Numbered from the stretch's first letter, positions 15,200 through 23,852 are shown. The stretch is DNA of 64,000 bases from Haloferax sp046557615 (GCF_046557615.1 NZ_JBKIII010000001.1:992001-1056000), one strand, 5' to 3'. Translations and numbers: made by a program. The notes: generated by a model from the sequence alone, not told the origin.

Positions 15200-15755
15200 G
15201 TCAGAACTCCCCGAAGACGTCCAACAGAAGGTCACGCGACTGACGCGCCTCGCCCGCGACGCAATCGACCCCAACGAGCGCGAGGTGTATCTATCCGACC
15301 GCGACGAGGTGCTGTCTGCGTACGGATTCGTCGCCCGCCTCCGCGAAGACGACGACGTTCTCGTCCTCTATCCCGACGATTGGTTGGACGAAGACGGCAA
15401 CGTCGATGTGAGTCGTATCGAAGATACCGACCGTGGAATCGAGCGCCCGCTCTCGGGAACCGGTGCCGAGAGCGCGTGGCACGCCGTCGAAGCCCACAAC
15501 GCGAGTCTCGTCGAAGCCGTCGAAGCCGGACACGGCCCCGACCATGGGAAGAACGCTCGCGCCTTCGCCGACTTCCTCGGGAACCACTACGTGCGGAAAA
15601 TAGAGACAGCGGGCGCTCCGGAAGTTCGTGAGTTTCTCGAAGAATATTATCCACGCAATGCGTGGCCGACCGAGGAACAGCGGTCGATTGTGGGGGAATC
15701 ACTCGAACTGTTGTTCGACGCCGCCGGCGTCGATGTCCCTGAACTAGCCCGGTGA
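15192..15755 (+). CDS. rnhA operon protein (DUF7108-like)
   Basis: 187 aa, acidic, overlapping rnhA by 8 bp, so co-translated. Residues 1-65 include EREVYLSDRDEVLSAYGFVA and LREDDDVLVLYPDDWLDEDG, and a second conserved-looking block is HGKNARAFADFLGNHYVRKI near 117 with FLEEYYPRNAWPTEEQR near 146. No known catalytic motif. From memory this is the family repeatedly annotated as rnhA operon protein in haloarchaea, so its function is probably tied to RNase HI. It is convergent with padR, 15 bp away. Confidence 0.8.
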   Translation: MPESELPEDVQQKVTRLTRLARDAIDPNEREVYLSDRDEVLSAYGFVARLREDDDVLVLYPDDWLDEDGNVDVSRIEDTDRGIERPLSGTGAESAWHAVEAHNASLVEAVEAGHGPDHGKNARAFADFLGNHYVRKIETAGAPEVREFLEEYYPRNAWPTEEQRSIVGESLELLFDAAGVDVPELAR

Positions 15756-15770
15756 AGTCAGTGTGTTTCC

Positions 15771-16130
15771 TTACAGTTGTGCGTCGATGAGTTCCGAGAC
15801 CATCTCGCCGCGCTCGGAATCAGTGACGAACTTCGAGAGCATCCAGTTGAACCGGTCGAGAACAGCCTGAAGGCCGTCGTCGGTCAGTTCGTACTGGTTC
15901 GTACGCTTGTCGAGTTCGCTCTTTTCGACGAGGTCCATCTCGACGAGGTCGTCGAGGTTAGGGTACAGACGCCCGTGGTTGACTTCAGTCCCGTAGTAAG
16001 ATTCGAGGTTGCGCTTGATGGCAAGCCCGTACATTGGTTCCTCGGCAAGGATGACGAGGATGTTCTGCTGGAATGCGGTGAGGTCCCGAGCCACACCAGA
16101 TTCGCTGCTAATTGTTTGTGCCTCTGACAT
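15771..16130 (-). CDS. PadR-family transcriptional regulator
   Basis: 119 aa. The winged-helix domain is plain: LTAFQQNILVILAEEPMYGL near 17-36, then IKRNLESYYGTEVNHGRLYP and LDDLVEMDLVEKSELDKRTN, ending with YELTDDGLQAVLDRFNWML. PadR proteins are dimeric DNA-binding regulators, often autoregulated. Here the upstream side opens onto a 336-bp AT-rich region shared with ppa, the obvious place for its operator. The ligand or signal is unknown. Confidence 0.88.
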   Translation of the reverse strand: MSEAQTISSESGVARDLTAFQQNILVILAEEPMYGLAIKRNLESYYGTEVNHGRLYPNLDDLVEMDLVEKSELDKRTNQYELTDDGLQAVLDRFNWMLSKFVTDSERGEMVSELIDAQL

Positions 16131-16466
16131 AGTAGTGGAAATGTCACCTACCTATTTAACCTTTGTCAACGCGTAGTCGGTTTCACGTCTAGTAAGTCTG
16201 GCTTAAGTGAGAATAAACCGATACACAGCGTACAAGAGTGCAGAATAACGAACGAGTATATTCGCTATCGTAACGATACTTTTTCTCGGCGTATGATTTG
16301 GAGATTATTTAGAGAATCCCACAGTCATACTCATATTGGTACCTGAGGATTCTTCAGAGAATACCTATTATTTCCGAGAAATTATTAGGTCCGATTAGAA
16401 GCCAACCAAAAGTCGTTCTCAGCTGATGCCGAAAGGACTTTTGCTCGCTTCGAGGATGAACCAAGT
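16131..16466. promoter_or_regulatory. AT-rich divergent control region between padR and ppa
   Basis: 336 bases with much lower GC than the flanks and no coding potential I can see. It holds a small dyad TATCG-TAA-CGATA (16266-16278) and an imperfect direct repeat: GAGATTATTTAGAGAATCCC (16301-16320) and GAGGATTCTTCAGAGAATAC (16345-16364), 44 bases apart. Several TATA-like strings occur (for example ATTATTTCC at 16367, AATTATTAGG at 16380). It probably contains both promoters and binding sites for PadR or another regulator. Confidence 0.55.
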
Positions 16467-17000
16467 ATGGCGAATCTTTGGGAAGACATGGAGACCGGTC
16501 CCGACGCACCGGACACCATCTATGCAGTCGTTGAGTGCCTGAAAGGCGAGCGCAACAAGTACGAGTACGACAAAGACATTCCCGGTGTCGTCCTCGACCG
16601 TGTACTCCACTCCAACGTTCACTATCCCTCTGACTACGGCTTCATGCCGCGAACCTACTACGACGACGAAGACCCCTTCGACGTCCTCGTCCTCGTCGAA
16701 GACCAGACGTTCCCCGGCTGTGTCATCGAAGCCCGCCCCGTCGCCCTCATGAAGATGGACGACGACGGCGAGCAGGACGACAAGGTCATCGCCGTCCCCA
16801 CCGAGGACCCACGCTACGACCACATCGAGGACCTCGACGACATCCCACAGCAGATGCTGGACGAGATTGACGAGTTCTTCTCGACCTACAAGAACCTCGA
16901 AGCAGGCAAAGAAGTCGAGACCCTCGGCTGGGAAGACAAGCAGGCCGCAAAGGATGCCATCGAACACGCGATGGAGCTGTACGAAGAGAACTTCGCGTAA
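16467..17000 (+). CDS. ppa: Inorganic pyrophosphatase
   Basis: 177 aa, the standard size of family I soluble pyrophosphatase. Signature residues are present: YAVVECLKGERNKYEYDKD near 19-37, LHSNVHYPSDYGFMPRTYYD near 47-66, DPFDVLVLVEDQTFPGC near 69-85 (the D-x-D-P-x-D-x-x-x type metal site) and EDPRYDHIEDLDDIP near 112. It hydrolyses PPi to drive biosynthetic reactions in the cytoplasm. It stands alone behind an unusually long AT-rich leader region, which suggests strong or controlled transcription. Confidence 0.96.
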   Translation: MANLWEDMETGPDAPDTIYAVVECLKGERNKYEYDKDIPGVVLDRVLHSNVHYPSDYGFMPRTYYDDEDPFDVLVLVEDQTFPGCVIEARPVALMKMDDDGEQDDKVIAVPTEDPRYDHIEDLDDIPQQMLDEIDEFFSTYKNLEAGKEVETLGWEDKQAAKDAIEHAMELYEENFA

Positions 17001-17128
17001 CTCTCTGACCACCCATTTTTCGACACTACTCGCCGAGCGACAGCGCCGAAAATCGACATCCGTGGGCTGTGCAACCACGGCGCTCGCGAGGGAACCCCTT
17101 TTTATCTCGCCACTATTAGTCGTCAGTA

Positions 17129-18046
17129 ATGGCTACCTGCGATATCTGCGGACGGCACGAGAATCTGCCGTACCGCTGCTCGCGGTGTGGTGGCACGTTT
17201 TGCTCCGAACACCGCCTCCCAGAAAATCACGATTGCCCCGGGTTAGGCAATTGGAACGACCCCGCGGGCGTCTTCGCCAGCGACTTCGACGACTCAGCCA
17301 GCACTGCTGGTCGCTCGAAGAGCGCACTCAGTCGCGTGACCCAGACTGGCGGTATCCTCGGCTACTTCCGCGGGAACGTCTCGTATCTGTTCCTCGGCAT
17401 CATGTGGGTGATGTTCGCACTGGAATGGGTCGTCATCTTCGGGATTCAAAACGGAATCTTCCCACCAGGAACGTTCAGCGCGCTGTTCACACTGAGCAGT
17501 GAACACCCACTGTACGTCTGGACGTGGATCACCTCGATATTCTCGCACAGTCCGGTGTCGTTCTTCCACATCGTCGGCAACTCCATCGTGCTGTACTTCT
17601 TTGGCCCGCCGGTCGAACGCTACATCGGGTCGAAGGCCTTCGCTACCCTGTTCGTCTTCGCGGGTGCGGCCGCAGGGCTGGCGCACATCGGTTCGAGTCT
17701 CATCTTGACGCCGGGAGTACCCACGTCGGTACTCGGTGCATCCGGGGCAGTCTTCGCCATCCTCGGCGTCCTCACCGTCCTGAATCCGGGACTCAAAATC
17801 TACCTGTACTTCATCATCCCCATCCCACTGTGGCTGTTTACCTTCGGGTTCGCCATCCTCTCGACGGTGTTCTTCCTCGCGCCCAACACTGCGGCGACCG
17901 TCGGCCAAGGCAACGTCGCCCACTTCGCTCACCTCGTCGGGCTCGTCATCGGCCTCGCCTACGGCCAACAGGTCAAAGGCCGCCACAGAGTTCCCAGTCA
18001 GATGTCGTTTGGCGGTCGACGAGGCGGCCCCGGCGGCCGGTTCTAG
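17129..18046 (+). CDS. Rhomboid intramembrane serine protease with N-terminal AN1 zinc finger (RhoII-like)
   Basis: 305 aa. The first 45 residues form an AN1-type finger (CDICGRHENLPYRCSRCGG, FCSEHRLPENHDCPG). Six or more membrane helices follow. Catalytic residues of rhomboids are recognisable: HIVGNSIVLYFFG near 148 with the conserved His/Asn, VLGASGAVFAILG near 193 (GASG serine), and FAHLVGLVIGLAYG near 270 (His of the dyad). The Haloferax homologue RhoII has been linked to S-layer glycoprotein modification. The stop codon abuts the start of endonuclease V with no gap. Confidence 0.92.
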   Translation: MATCDICGRHENLPYRCSRCGGTFCSEHRLPENHDCPGLGNWNDPAGVFASDFDDSASTAGRSKSALSRVTQTGGILGYFRGNVSYLFLGIMWVMFALEWVVIFGIQNGIFPPGTFSALFTLSSEHPLYVWTWITSIFSHSPVSFFHIVGNSIVLYFFGPPVERYIGSKAFATLFVFAGAAAGLAHIGSSLILTPGVPTSVLGASGAVFAILGVLTVLNPGLKIYLYFIIPIPLWLFTFGFAILSTVFFLAPNTAATVGQGNVAHFAHLVGLVIGLAYGQQVKGRHRVPSQMSFGGRRGGPGGRF

Positions 18047-18823
18047 ATGGAACAGGCCTATCCCGAGTTCGCGCCGCGTCAAGGACTCTCCCGTGACGAG
18101 ATGGAAGCACTCCAAGCCGACGTCGCCACCGCGGCGACATTCGAGGACAACCTCGGTTTCGACCCCGCGAGCATCTCGCTCGATTCGCCTGCGGACGACA
18201 CTCCTCTCGTCGCCGGAATCGACCAGGCGTTTCTGGATGACAAGGCCGTAAGTGCAGTCGTCGTCTTCAGCGGCGGCAACGTTGTCGAGCGCACGGCCGC
18301 CGTCTCCGGCCTCGACTTTCCGTACATCCCCGGATTGCTCTCGTTCCGCGAAGGCGGGCCGATTATCGACGCACTCGAATCACTCGACGCCGACCCCGAC
18401 TTGCTCGTCTTCGATGGCTCTGGTCGAATCCACTACCGTCAGGCGGGCCTCGCAACACACATGGGCGTCGCCTTCGACACCCCGAGCATCGGCGTCGCAA
18501 AGTCGCTCCTCTGCGGAACGCCTGAGGCCGACACTGACGGACGACCCGCAGGCTGGAAAACACCAATCTTCGCGGACGATTCGGTCGATTCGGTCGGCGG
18601 GCACGGCGTAACTCCTGAGACTGTCATCGGCTACGCCTATCAGTCGCGGCAGTACGACTCACGACCAATCATCAACCCGCTGTACGTCAGCCCCGGCCAC
18701 CGACTGTCGGCTGAGACGGCGGTCGAACTAATTGCGAACCTCTGCGGTGGGTACAAACTCCCCGAACCGACGCGACAAGCAGACGCCTACGCCGACGAAG
18801 CCAAAGCATCGTACACCGCGTGA
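18047..18823 (+). CDS. nfi: Endonuclease V (deoxyinosine 3'-endonuclease)
   Basis: 258 aa, ATG directly after the rhomboid TAG. Conserved active-site segments are VAGIDQAFLDD near 47 (Asp), LDFPYIPGLLSFREGGPI near 86-103 (Glu in FRE), LLVFDGSGRIHYRQAGLATH near 116-135 (Asp in FDG), and PSIGVAKSLLCG near 145. This enzyme nicks DNA one base 3' to deoxyinosine, repairing deaminated adenine. Zero spacing from the rhomboid gene implies co-transcription, with no obvious functional link. Confidence 0.93.
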   Translation: MEQAYPEFAPRQGLSRDEMEALQADVATAATFEDNLGFDPASISLDSPADDTPLVAGIDQAFLDDKAVSAVVVFSGGNVVERTAAVSGLDFPYIPGLLSFREGGPIIDALESLDADPDLLVFDGSGRIHYRQAGLATHMGVAFDTPSIGVAKSLLCGTPEADTDGRPAGWKTPIFADDSVDSVGGHGVTPETVIGYAYQSRQYDSRPIINPLYVSPGHRLSAETAVELIANLCGGYKLPEPTRQADAYADEAKASYTA

Positions 18824-18904
18824 GTGCCGAAGCACACCGGTTTTGACCCGTTCAAATCGTACCGAATCGCCTACACTTAACAGCGACGCGTCCGACGTAC
18901 GGAC

Positions 18905-19750
18905 GTGCATCCAAAGACGGTTCTCATCACCGGTTGTTCGTCCGGAATCGGGCGCGCCACGGCGCTCGATTTCTTGGACGAAGAGTGGGAGGTCTACGCG
19001 ACCGCTCGAAACCCGGCAGACATCGAAACGCTCGGTGAGCGCGGGGCGACCATTGCCACGCTGGACGTGACCGACGACGAAGACGTGGCTCGTGTCGTGG
19101 ACCGCATCATCGACGAACACGGACGTATCGACTGCCTCGTCAACAACGCGGGCTACGGACAGATGGGCCCCATCGAAGACGTGCCGACCGAACGCGTCGA
19201 GCGACAGTTCGACGTGAACGTCTTCGGGCCACACCGCCTCACGCGCGCCGTCTTGCCCCACATGCGCGCACAGGGCGACGGAACCATCGTCAACGTCTCC
19301 AGTGTCGTCGGACGCGTCTCGTTCCCCGGTACTGGTGTCTACGCCGGGTCGAAGTTCGCCCTCGAAGCCATGACCGATGCCCTCCGTGCTGAGGTCCGTG
19401 AGTACGGCATCGAAGCCGTCCTCATCGAACCCGGCCCAGTCGAGACGCAGTTCGCCTCGCGCGTACATGCAGAAGTTGACGGTGGCGAAGACGACGACAG
19501 TGGTCTCGACCGGTCGGGTGCCTACGAGACGCTCTACAAACTCTTCGAGGATAGACAAGCACTCGGCAGCAGCGGTCCGGGTGCAATCCCGGCCGAGCGC
19601 GTCGCCGCAGACATCGTCAACGCGGCGAGTTCGACCAAGCCACGAGCGCGCTACCAGCCCGGAACGGTCGCCCGGTTCGGTGTCCTCGCCAGATTCGTTC
19701 CCGACGAGTGGCGCGATACGCTGTTCGAGTTCGCACGCAAACTTCCCTAA
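18905..19750 (+). CDS. Short-chain dehydrogenase/reductase (SDR)
   Basis: 281 aa, GTG start. Classical SDR signature: TGCSSGIGRATAL near 8-20 (nucleotide-binding TGxxxGIG), CLVNNAGYGQMGPIEDVP near 77-94 (NNAG), VNVSSVVGRVSFPGTGVYAG with YAGSKFALEAM near 150-160 (catalytic Tyr-Lys). The fold continues with EPGPVETQF, and the C-terminus is typical of the retinol dehydrogenase-like branch. Substrate unknown. Convergent with the ArsA/Get3 gene. Confidence 0.9.
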   Translation: MHPKTVLITGCSSGIGRATALDFLDEEWEVYATARNPADIETLGERGATIATLDVTDDEDVARVVDRIIDEHGRIDCLVNNAGYGQMGPIEDVPTERVERQFDVNVFGPHRLTRAVLPHMRAQGDGTIVNVSSVVGRVSFPGTGVYAGSKFALEAMTDALRAEVREYGIEAVLIEPGPVETQFASRVHAEVDGGEDDDSGLDRSGAYETLYKLFEDRQALGSSGPGAIPAERVAADIVNAASSTKPRARYQPGTVARFGVLARFVPDEWRDTLFEFARKLP

Positions 19751-19771
19751 TTCTGCGGCGTCTGCTGTCGT

Positions 19772-20965
19772 CTAGTCGAGACAGGCGGCGACGACGCGAA
19801 GTGCATCTTCGCCCTGTACCTGGTCTGCGAGCAGCGGGACGCGCTTTACGTTGCGCCCGCGGAAGAGGTCCATCGCCTCTCTGAGGGCCTCCTGTTGGAC
19901 CTGCCAGCGGCGCTTACAGAACTCACAGTGGTCCAAATCGGGTGCGACAATCCACTGTTCGTCAACGTCTGCGATTTCATCGACGGGTTCCATCACGCGA
20001 TTGACGACGAGCGTCTGGACGGGGATGCCAAACTCGTTGAGACGGTCCACGAGTCGCTTCGATTCGACTACGCTCATCTCCTCGGGAATCATGACGACAC
20101 GGAAGTCCGTCTTCGAAGGGTCTCGAAGGACCGCACGCAGGCGCTCGATACGCTCTCGGAGTTCGTCGAGGTCGGCCATGCCCGCCTGTGGGTTGTCCGG
20201 GCCGCCGCCGAACATGCCTTTGATGTTGTCCATCATGCCCGAGAATCGGTCGCGCATTCGAACGATACGCCCGAGCATCGAATCCATCATCTCGGGCAGT
20301 TCGAGCAGGCGAAGCGTGTGGCCGGTCGGTGCGGTGTCGATGACGACACGCTCGAATCGCGGGTCGTCGAGGTATTCGAGGAGTTGTTGCATCGCCGCCG
20401 CCTCGTCCGCGCCGGGCATCGAACCGCCCATTCCCATCGGGCCGTCGCCGCCGAGCAAGTCTTCGAATCCACCCATCGCGTCACCCATCGACCCGAACGG
20501 TGAGTTCTGGTCGTCGCCGACGAAGGGGTTGTCGTCGTCGTACTCGCTGGTATCGTAGCCGGGCTCGTCGGAGTCGAAGTCCTCGTCGCCACCCGCAAAC
20601 GGTCCTTCCATGACCGAATCGGGGTCGATTTCTGCGGCGTAGAGGGGCACGTCTTCACGGATACGCGTTGGCTCGGACGGAATAGAGACGCCGAGCGTAT
20701 CGGACAGGGAATGAGCGGGGTCGGTCGAGACGACGAGCGTCGGCGTGTCGTCTGCGGCGCTCGCGAGAGCAGTTGCGGCGGCCATCGTCGTCTTTCCGAC
20801 GCCACCTTTCCCGCCGTAGAGGACGTAGTCGGGGGCGTCGATGCCCTTCGGGAGGCCGGTCCGTTCGGTGGTCACCGTCTCCTCGGGTGACGTAGCTTCG
20901 ACTTCTATCTCCGCGGGGCCGTCGTCGGTGTCGGAGGGTTCGGTCGGCTCGACGTCGATATCCAT
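19772..20965 (-). CDS. ArsA/Get3-family ATPase
   Basis: 397 aa from ATG at 20965; a longer frame upstream is basic and unlikely. A deviant Walker A is at residues 48-60 (YGGKGGVGKTTMA), with TDPAHSLSDTLG near 80 and the switch II DTAPTGHTLRLLELP near 206-220. The paired cysteines HCEFCKRRW near 350 match the zinc CxxC of Get3 dimers. Get3 captures tail-anchored membrane proteins; ArsA drives arsenite export. No arsenic genes are near, so a Get3-type chaperone role is likelier. An acidic Gly/Met-rich insert (about residues 110-185, including DEDFDSDEPGYDTSEYDDDN) is unusual. Confidence 0.87.
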   Translation of the reverse strand: MDIDVEPTEPSDTDDGPAEIEVEATSPEETVTTERTGLPKGIDAPDYVLYGGKGGVGKTTMAAATALASAADDTPTLVVSTDPAHSLSDTLGVSIPSEPTRIREDVPLYAAEIDPDSVMEGPFAGGDEDFDSDEPGYDTSEYDDDNPFVGDDQNSPFGSMGDAMGGFEDLLGGDGPMGMGGSMPGADEAAAMQQLLEYLDDPRFERVVIDTAPTGHTLRLLELPEMMDSMLGRIVRMRDRFSGMMDNIKGMFGGGPDNPQAGMADLDELRERIERLRAVLRDPSKTDFRVVMIPEEMSVVESKRLVDRLNEFGIPVQTLVVNRVMEPVDEIADVDEQWIVAPDLDHCEFCKRRWQVQQEALREAMDLFRGRNVKRVPLLADQVQGEDALRVVAACLD

Positions 20966-21065
20966 GAGTGACCCTGCACGGCGCGGCTTTGTGTACTTCT
21001 CGGTCTGGGAATCTCGGTCGGGAGCGTGAGGCGGGTTTTTCTTTCGCGCCGATGTCACTCTCTGT

Positions 21066-21593
21066 ATGCGCGAGTTCGCACGCGACCCTCCAGTCGAAAA
21101 ACGAGTCGGTGACCTGCTCCGCGAGGCTGGCCACACTATCGCCGTCGCCGAATCCTGCACCGGCGGCCTCATCGGGTCGCTGCTCACCGACGTGCCCGGT
21201 TCGAGCGACTACTTCGACCGCGGACTCGTCACCTACTCTTACGACGCCAAGCGCGCTCAGCTCGCAGTCTCACGAGAGTCGCTCGACGAACACGGCGCTG
21301 TCTCCGAACCCGTCGCCCGCGAGATGGCCGCTGGTGTTCGTGACGTAGCCGACACGACGTGGGGACTGGCGACGACCGGCATCGCCGGGCCGGGTGGCGC
21401 ACTCCCCGGAAAGCCAGTCGGGACCGTCTTCGTCGGTGTCGCCTACGCCGCGCCGTGGGGAACTGGTGAGTCGTACACGCGCGTCGAGCGGTTCGAGTAC
21501 GACGGGTCACGCACGCAGGTGAAAGAACAGATTGCTCGTGGCGCGCTCTCGCTCCTCGCCGAAGAAATCTCATCGACCAATCACGAACCGTAG
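21066..21593 (+). CDS. CinA C-terminal domain protein (NMN deamidase-like, PncC)
   Basis: 175 aa, the stand-alone CinA-C form. Motifs: TIAVAESCTGGLIGSLLTDV near 25-44, VTYSYDAKRAQLAVS near 58, GAVSEPVAREMAAGVRD near 78, and TTGIAGPGGALPGKPVGTVF near 101-120. Stand-alone members deamidate nicotinamide mononucleotide in pyridine-nucleotide recycling. It is divergent from the Get3-like gene with a 100-bp gap. Confidence 0.9.
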   Translation: MREFARDPPVEKRVGDLLREAGHTIAVAESCTGGLIGSLLTDVPGSSDYFDRGLVTYSYDAKRAQLAVSRESLDEHGAVSEPVAREMAAGVRDVADTTWGLATTGIAGPGGALPGKPVGTVFVGVAYAAPWGTGESYTRVERFEYDGSRTQVKEQIARGALSLLAEEISSTNHEP

Positions 21594-21650
21594 CACCACG
21601 CCGACGTATGTGAGAAACCTTTGTATCGGGTGAGCAACCAGTCACCATAC

Positions 21651-22175
21651 ATGAACAAAAAAGGGCACGTCCTCAACGCAATCCTCCTCGCACTCGGATT
21701 AGGACTCATCCTCACTGTCGACCCGCGGAACTTTCAACCGACGACCGACTCGTTGTTCGCACTCGCCGAAAACATCGGCAGACTCTCGCTTCCAGTCGTC
21801 CTTGGCGCGCTCTTTCCCGACGTCGACACCGCCTTCGGCAAGCACCGCAAGACGCTCCACAACCTCCCGGTACTCGCCATCTTTCTCGCGTTCCCGCTCA
21901 TCTTCGACAATCTGAACTACGTCTGGATTGGCGTCGCCACCCACTACGTCCTCGACATGGTCGGTTCGAAACGCGGTATCGCGCTGTTCTACCCGCTGTC
22001 GCCGCAAGAGTACGACCTGCCGACGGGTGTCGCAACGAGTTCGAAGCATGCGGATATCGTGACCGTCGTCATCACGGTCGCAGAACTCGCCGTCCTCGCC
22101 GGGGTTCACTACTACGTGTTCTCGCTCGACACGTCACTATCGTCGGCGACGACGGCGCTCAGCACGTTGCTGTAG
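21651..22175 (+). CDS. YdjM-type membrane-bound metal-dependent hydrolase
   Basis: 174 aa from MNKKGHVLNA. It has about four membrane segments and the family's His/Asp pattern: GHVLNAILL near 5, LGALFPDVDTAFGKHRKTLH near 53-72 (PDxD...HR..H) and IGVATHYVLDMVGSKRG near 90-106 (H..LD). Such proteins (DUF457/YdjM) are often annotated as LexA-regulated hydrolases but lack proven activity. The start was chosen over an upstream one for fit to the GHxxxN N-terminus. Confidence 0.82.
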   Translation: MNKKGHVLNAILLALGLGLILTVDPRNFQPTTDSLFALAENIGRLSLPVVLGALFPDVDTAFGKHRKTLHNLPVLAIFLAFPLIFDNLNYVWIGVATHYVLDMVGSKRGIALFYPLSPQEYDLPTGVATSSKHADIVTVVITVAELAVLAGVHYYVFSLDTSLSSATTALSTLL

Positions 22176-22196
22176 TCCGGTACGTCTCGCAGTAAC

Positions 22197-22979
22197 TCAG
22201 TAGACGCTTACGTCTTCGAACGCGCCGCGGTAGGCGATGTGGCGGGGATGGGTCGGTTCCATACCCGAAAGGAGGAGACGGTCGAACTTTCCCCACGAAT
22301 TTTCGTAGCCGAGGTGAGCGAACTCGAGGAGTTCGCGCACTGTGTGGCCGACACCAGACCGACGCATGACGCGCCGGTCTACTTCGTCTGTGAGGGCGGT
22401 TACGAGGTCTGCTTCGGATTCGATTGGCTGGTCGAATTCGGTCCACGCCTCGCCGATGCTACTTCGGAGGTGAGCATACGACGACCCAAATCCGGGCAAG
22501 CCAGTCGCCTGCGAGATTTCACGCCCGCGACGGTTGTGTTTGCTAAAGGCCTTCGCGTTGTACGTCTCGACGGCGTGGAGTTGGTCACGGTGTTCTCGAA
22601 TCTGTGCCTCAGAGAGGCTCACGTTCAGCAGTTCGGGGTGTGGAACGAGCGTCGCCGCGCCCTGTCGTTCGAACTCCGCGAGTGCGCCATCGAGCGTGAT
22701 AAAGTCGGGGACGGGGTCCGAAAGTCCGATTACGAGGAGGTGCCGTCGGTCGTGCCACGGGCCGGTGAACACCTCGCGTGCGGGGACGACGAGCAACTCG
22801 TCGTCGGAAAATTCCTCGGCACGGGCACGGATATCGGGCAGGCGGACGAAGTGTGGCGCATACACCAACACGTCGATTCCTCGGCTCTTGGCGCGCGAGA
22901 CGACGCGCTTGTCGAGGACTTTCACGTGCATATCGACTCGAGTTGGCGTGCGCGCGGTCACAGTCCACTGTCTGAACAC
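22197..22979 (-). CDS. PHP-domain metal-dependent phosphoesterase-like protein
   Basis: 260 aa with the GTG at 22979; a second GTG (22961) is also possible, but an ATG further in would remove the motif. The PHP start is VDMHVKVLDKRVVSRAKSRG (D-x-H), then VLVYAPHFVRLPDI, LVVPAREVFTG, TLVPHPELLNV, HAVETYNAK and GFGSSYAHLR, which supply the His/Glu/Asp ligands of the family. PHP enzymes hydrolyse phosphoesters with metals. The C-terminus (TGxEPTHPRHIAY-like, MEPTHPRHIAYRGAFEDV) is shared with haloarchaeal PHP-associated proteins. It is convergent with the YdjM gene. Confidence 0.8.
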   Translation of the reverse strand: MFRQWTVTARTPTRVDMHVKVLDKRVVSRAKSRGIDVLVYAPHFVRLPDIRARAEEFSDDELLVVPAREVFTGPWHDRRHLLVIGLSDPVPDFITLDGALAEFERQGAATLVPHPELLNVSLSEAQIREHRDQLHAVETYNAKAFSKHNRRGREISQATGLPGFGSSYAHLRSSIGEAWTEFDQPIESEADLVTALTDEVDRRVMRRSGVGHTVRELLEFAHLGYENSWGKFDRLLLSGMEPTHPRHIAYRGAFEDVSVY

Positions 22980-23058
22980 GCGCCAGTTAGTGATTGCTAT
23001 TTCGAAGACGAAAGCCAGTCGAAGAAACGATTTTGTTCCTCACCTTCGTGGGTCAACT

Positions 23059-23361
23059 ATGACCCGGTGGAAATGCGGCATCGAGGGGTGCGATGCCCGG
23101 TTCGAAGACGTTGAGAGTACGATTATCCATCAGACGGTGGAACACGAGCGCCACGAGTGCAAAGTGTGCGGGACAATCGTGCCGGAGGGCTACTTTGCCA
23201 TCCGTCACGCGTTCGACGAACACACGCGCGCTGAGTACGTCCGCGCCTACGAAGCAGACTCGACCGCAGTCCGAACCCGCGAAGACGTGAAAGGTGAAAT
23301 CGAAGCACAGGCAAACCTCGGGAGCGTCGTGGCGCAACTCCGCGAACGGGGCGCGCTCTAA
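23059..23361 (+). CDS. Small C2H2/CxxC zinc-finger protein (DUF7565-like)
   Basis: 100 aa. ATG at 23059; the much longer frame upstream is antisense to the PHP gene. Metal ligands are evident: WKCGIEGCDARFEDVESTII with HQTVEHERHECKVCGTIVP and AIRHAFDEH, giving two Cys pairs and several His in C2H2-like spacing. The second half is a charged helix (AYEADSTAVRTREDVKGEIE). Probably a nucleic-acid-binding or protein-binding zinc protein. Divergent from the PHP gene with a 79-bp gap; DUF number from memory. Confidence 0.8.
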   Translation: MTRWKCGIEGCDARFEDVESTIIHQTVEHERHECKVCGTIVPEGYFAIRHAFDEHTRAEYVRAYEADSTAVRTREDVKGEIEAQANLGSVVAQLRERGAL

Positions 23362-23398
23362 GCGAGCAGCGAGAAACCGAGAAGAGAGACAGAGAAGA

Positions 23399-23851
23399 TT
23401 ACCGCTCTTCGGAGTCGAGGACGCGAATCTGGTCCCCGCGAACCGTCACCGGAATCGGAACCGTCGCTTCGTACAGTTCGACGGTCACCTGATCTTTGGT
23501 CTCGTCGATACGCTGGACGCGTGCTTTTTCGCCCTTGAACGGACCAGCGATGAGTTCGACGATGTCGCCTTCTGCGATACCTTCCACGTCCGGCGTCGGC
23601 GAGAGGAAGTGCTCGACTTCCGCCATACTGGAGGTGCCGACGTGTCCGCCGCTCTCGACGAGCCCACGTGCGTGGGGAATCTCCTCGAGGACGCGCGAGA
23701 CGATTGCGGAGTCCTCTGCTTCGACCATCACGTAACTCGTCAGCGAGTCAGGCGAGAGTACCGCGTGGATATCCTCGAACTGCTTCGTTGCAATCATGTC
23801 CGCGACCGTTCGCTCTTGGCGAGCGGTCGTCTTTACGGCGAAGATTGGCAT
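23399..23851 (-). CDS. spt5: Transcription elongation factor Spt5 (NusG homologue)
   Basis: 150 aa. The NGN domain occupies residues 1-85 (IFAVKTTARQERTVADMIAT, SYVMVEAEDSAIVSRVL, HARGLVESGGHVG) and the KOW domain residues 95-150 (GIAEGDIVELIAGPFKGEKA, VTVRGDQIRVLDSEER). Spt5 clamps RNA polymerase for processive elongation, with Spt4. Its start is one base after the secE stop, giving the secE-spt5 pair conserved across archaea (and secE-nusG in bacteria). Confidence 0.95.
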   Translation of the reverse strand: MPIFAVKTTARQERTVADMIATKQFEDIHAVLSPDSLTSYVMVEAEDSAIVSRVLEEIPHARGLVESGGHVGTSSMAEVEHFLSPTPDVEGIAEGDIVELIAGPFKGEKARVQRIDETKDQVTVELYEATVPIPVTVRGDQIRVLDSEER

Positions 23852-23852
23852 C

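Noticed and set aside
16131..16466. Hidden small gene or ncRNA in the AT-rich region
   Set aside because: No frame with haloarchaeal codon bias and no stable long hairpin seen by eye.
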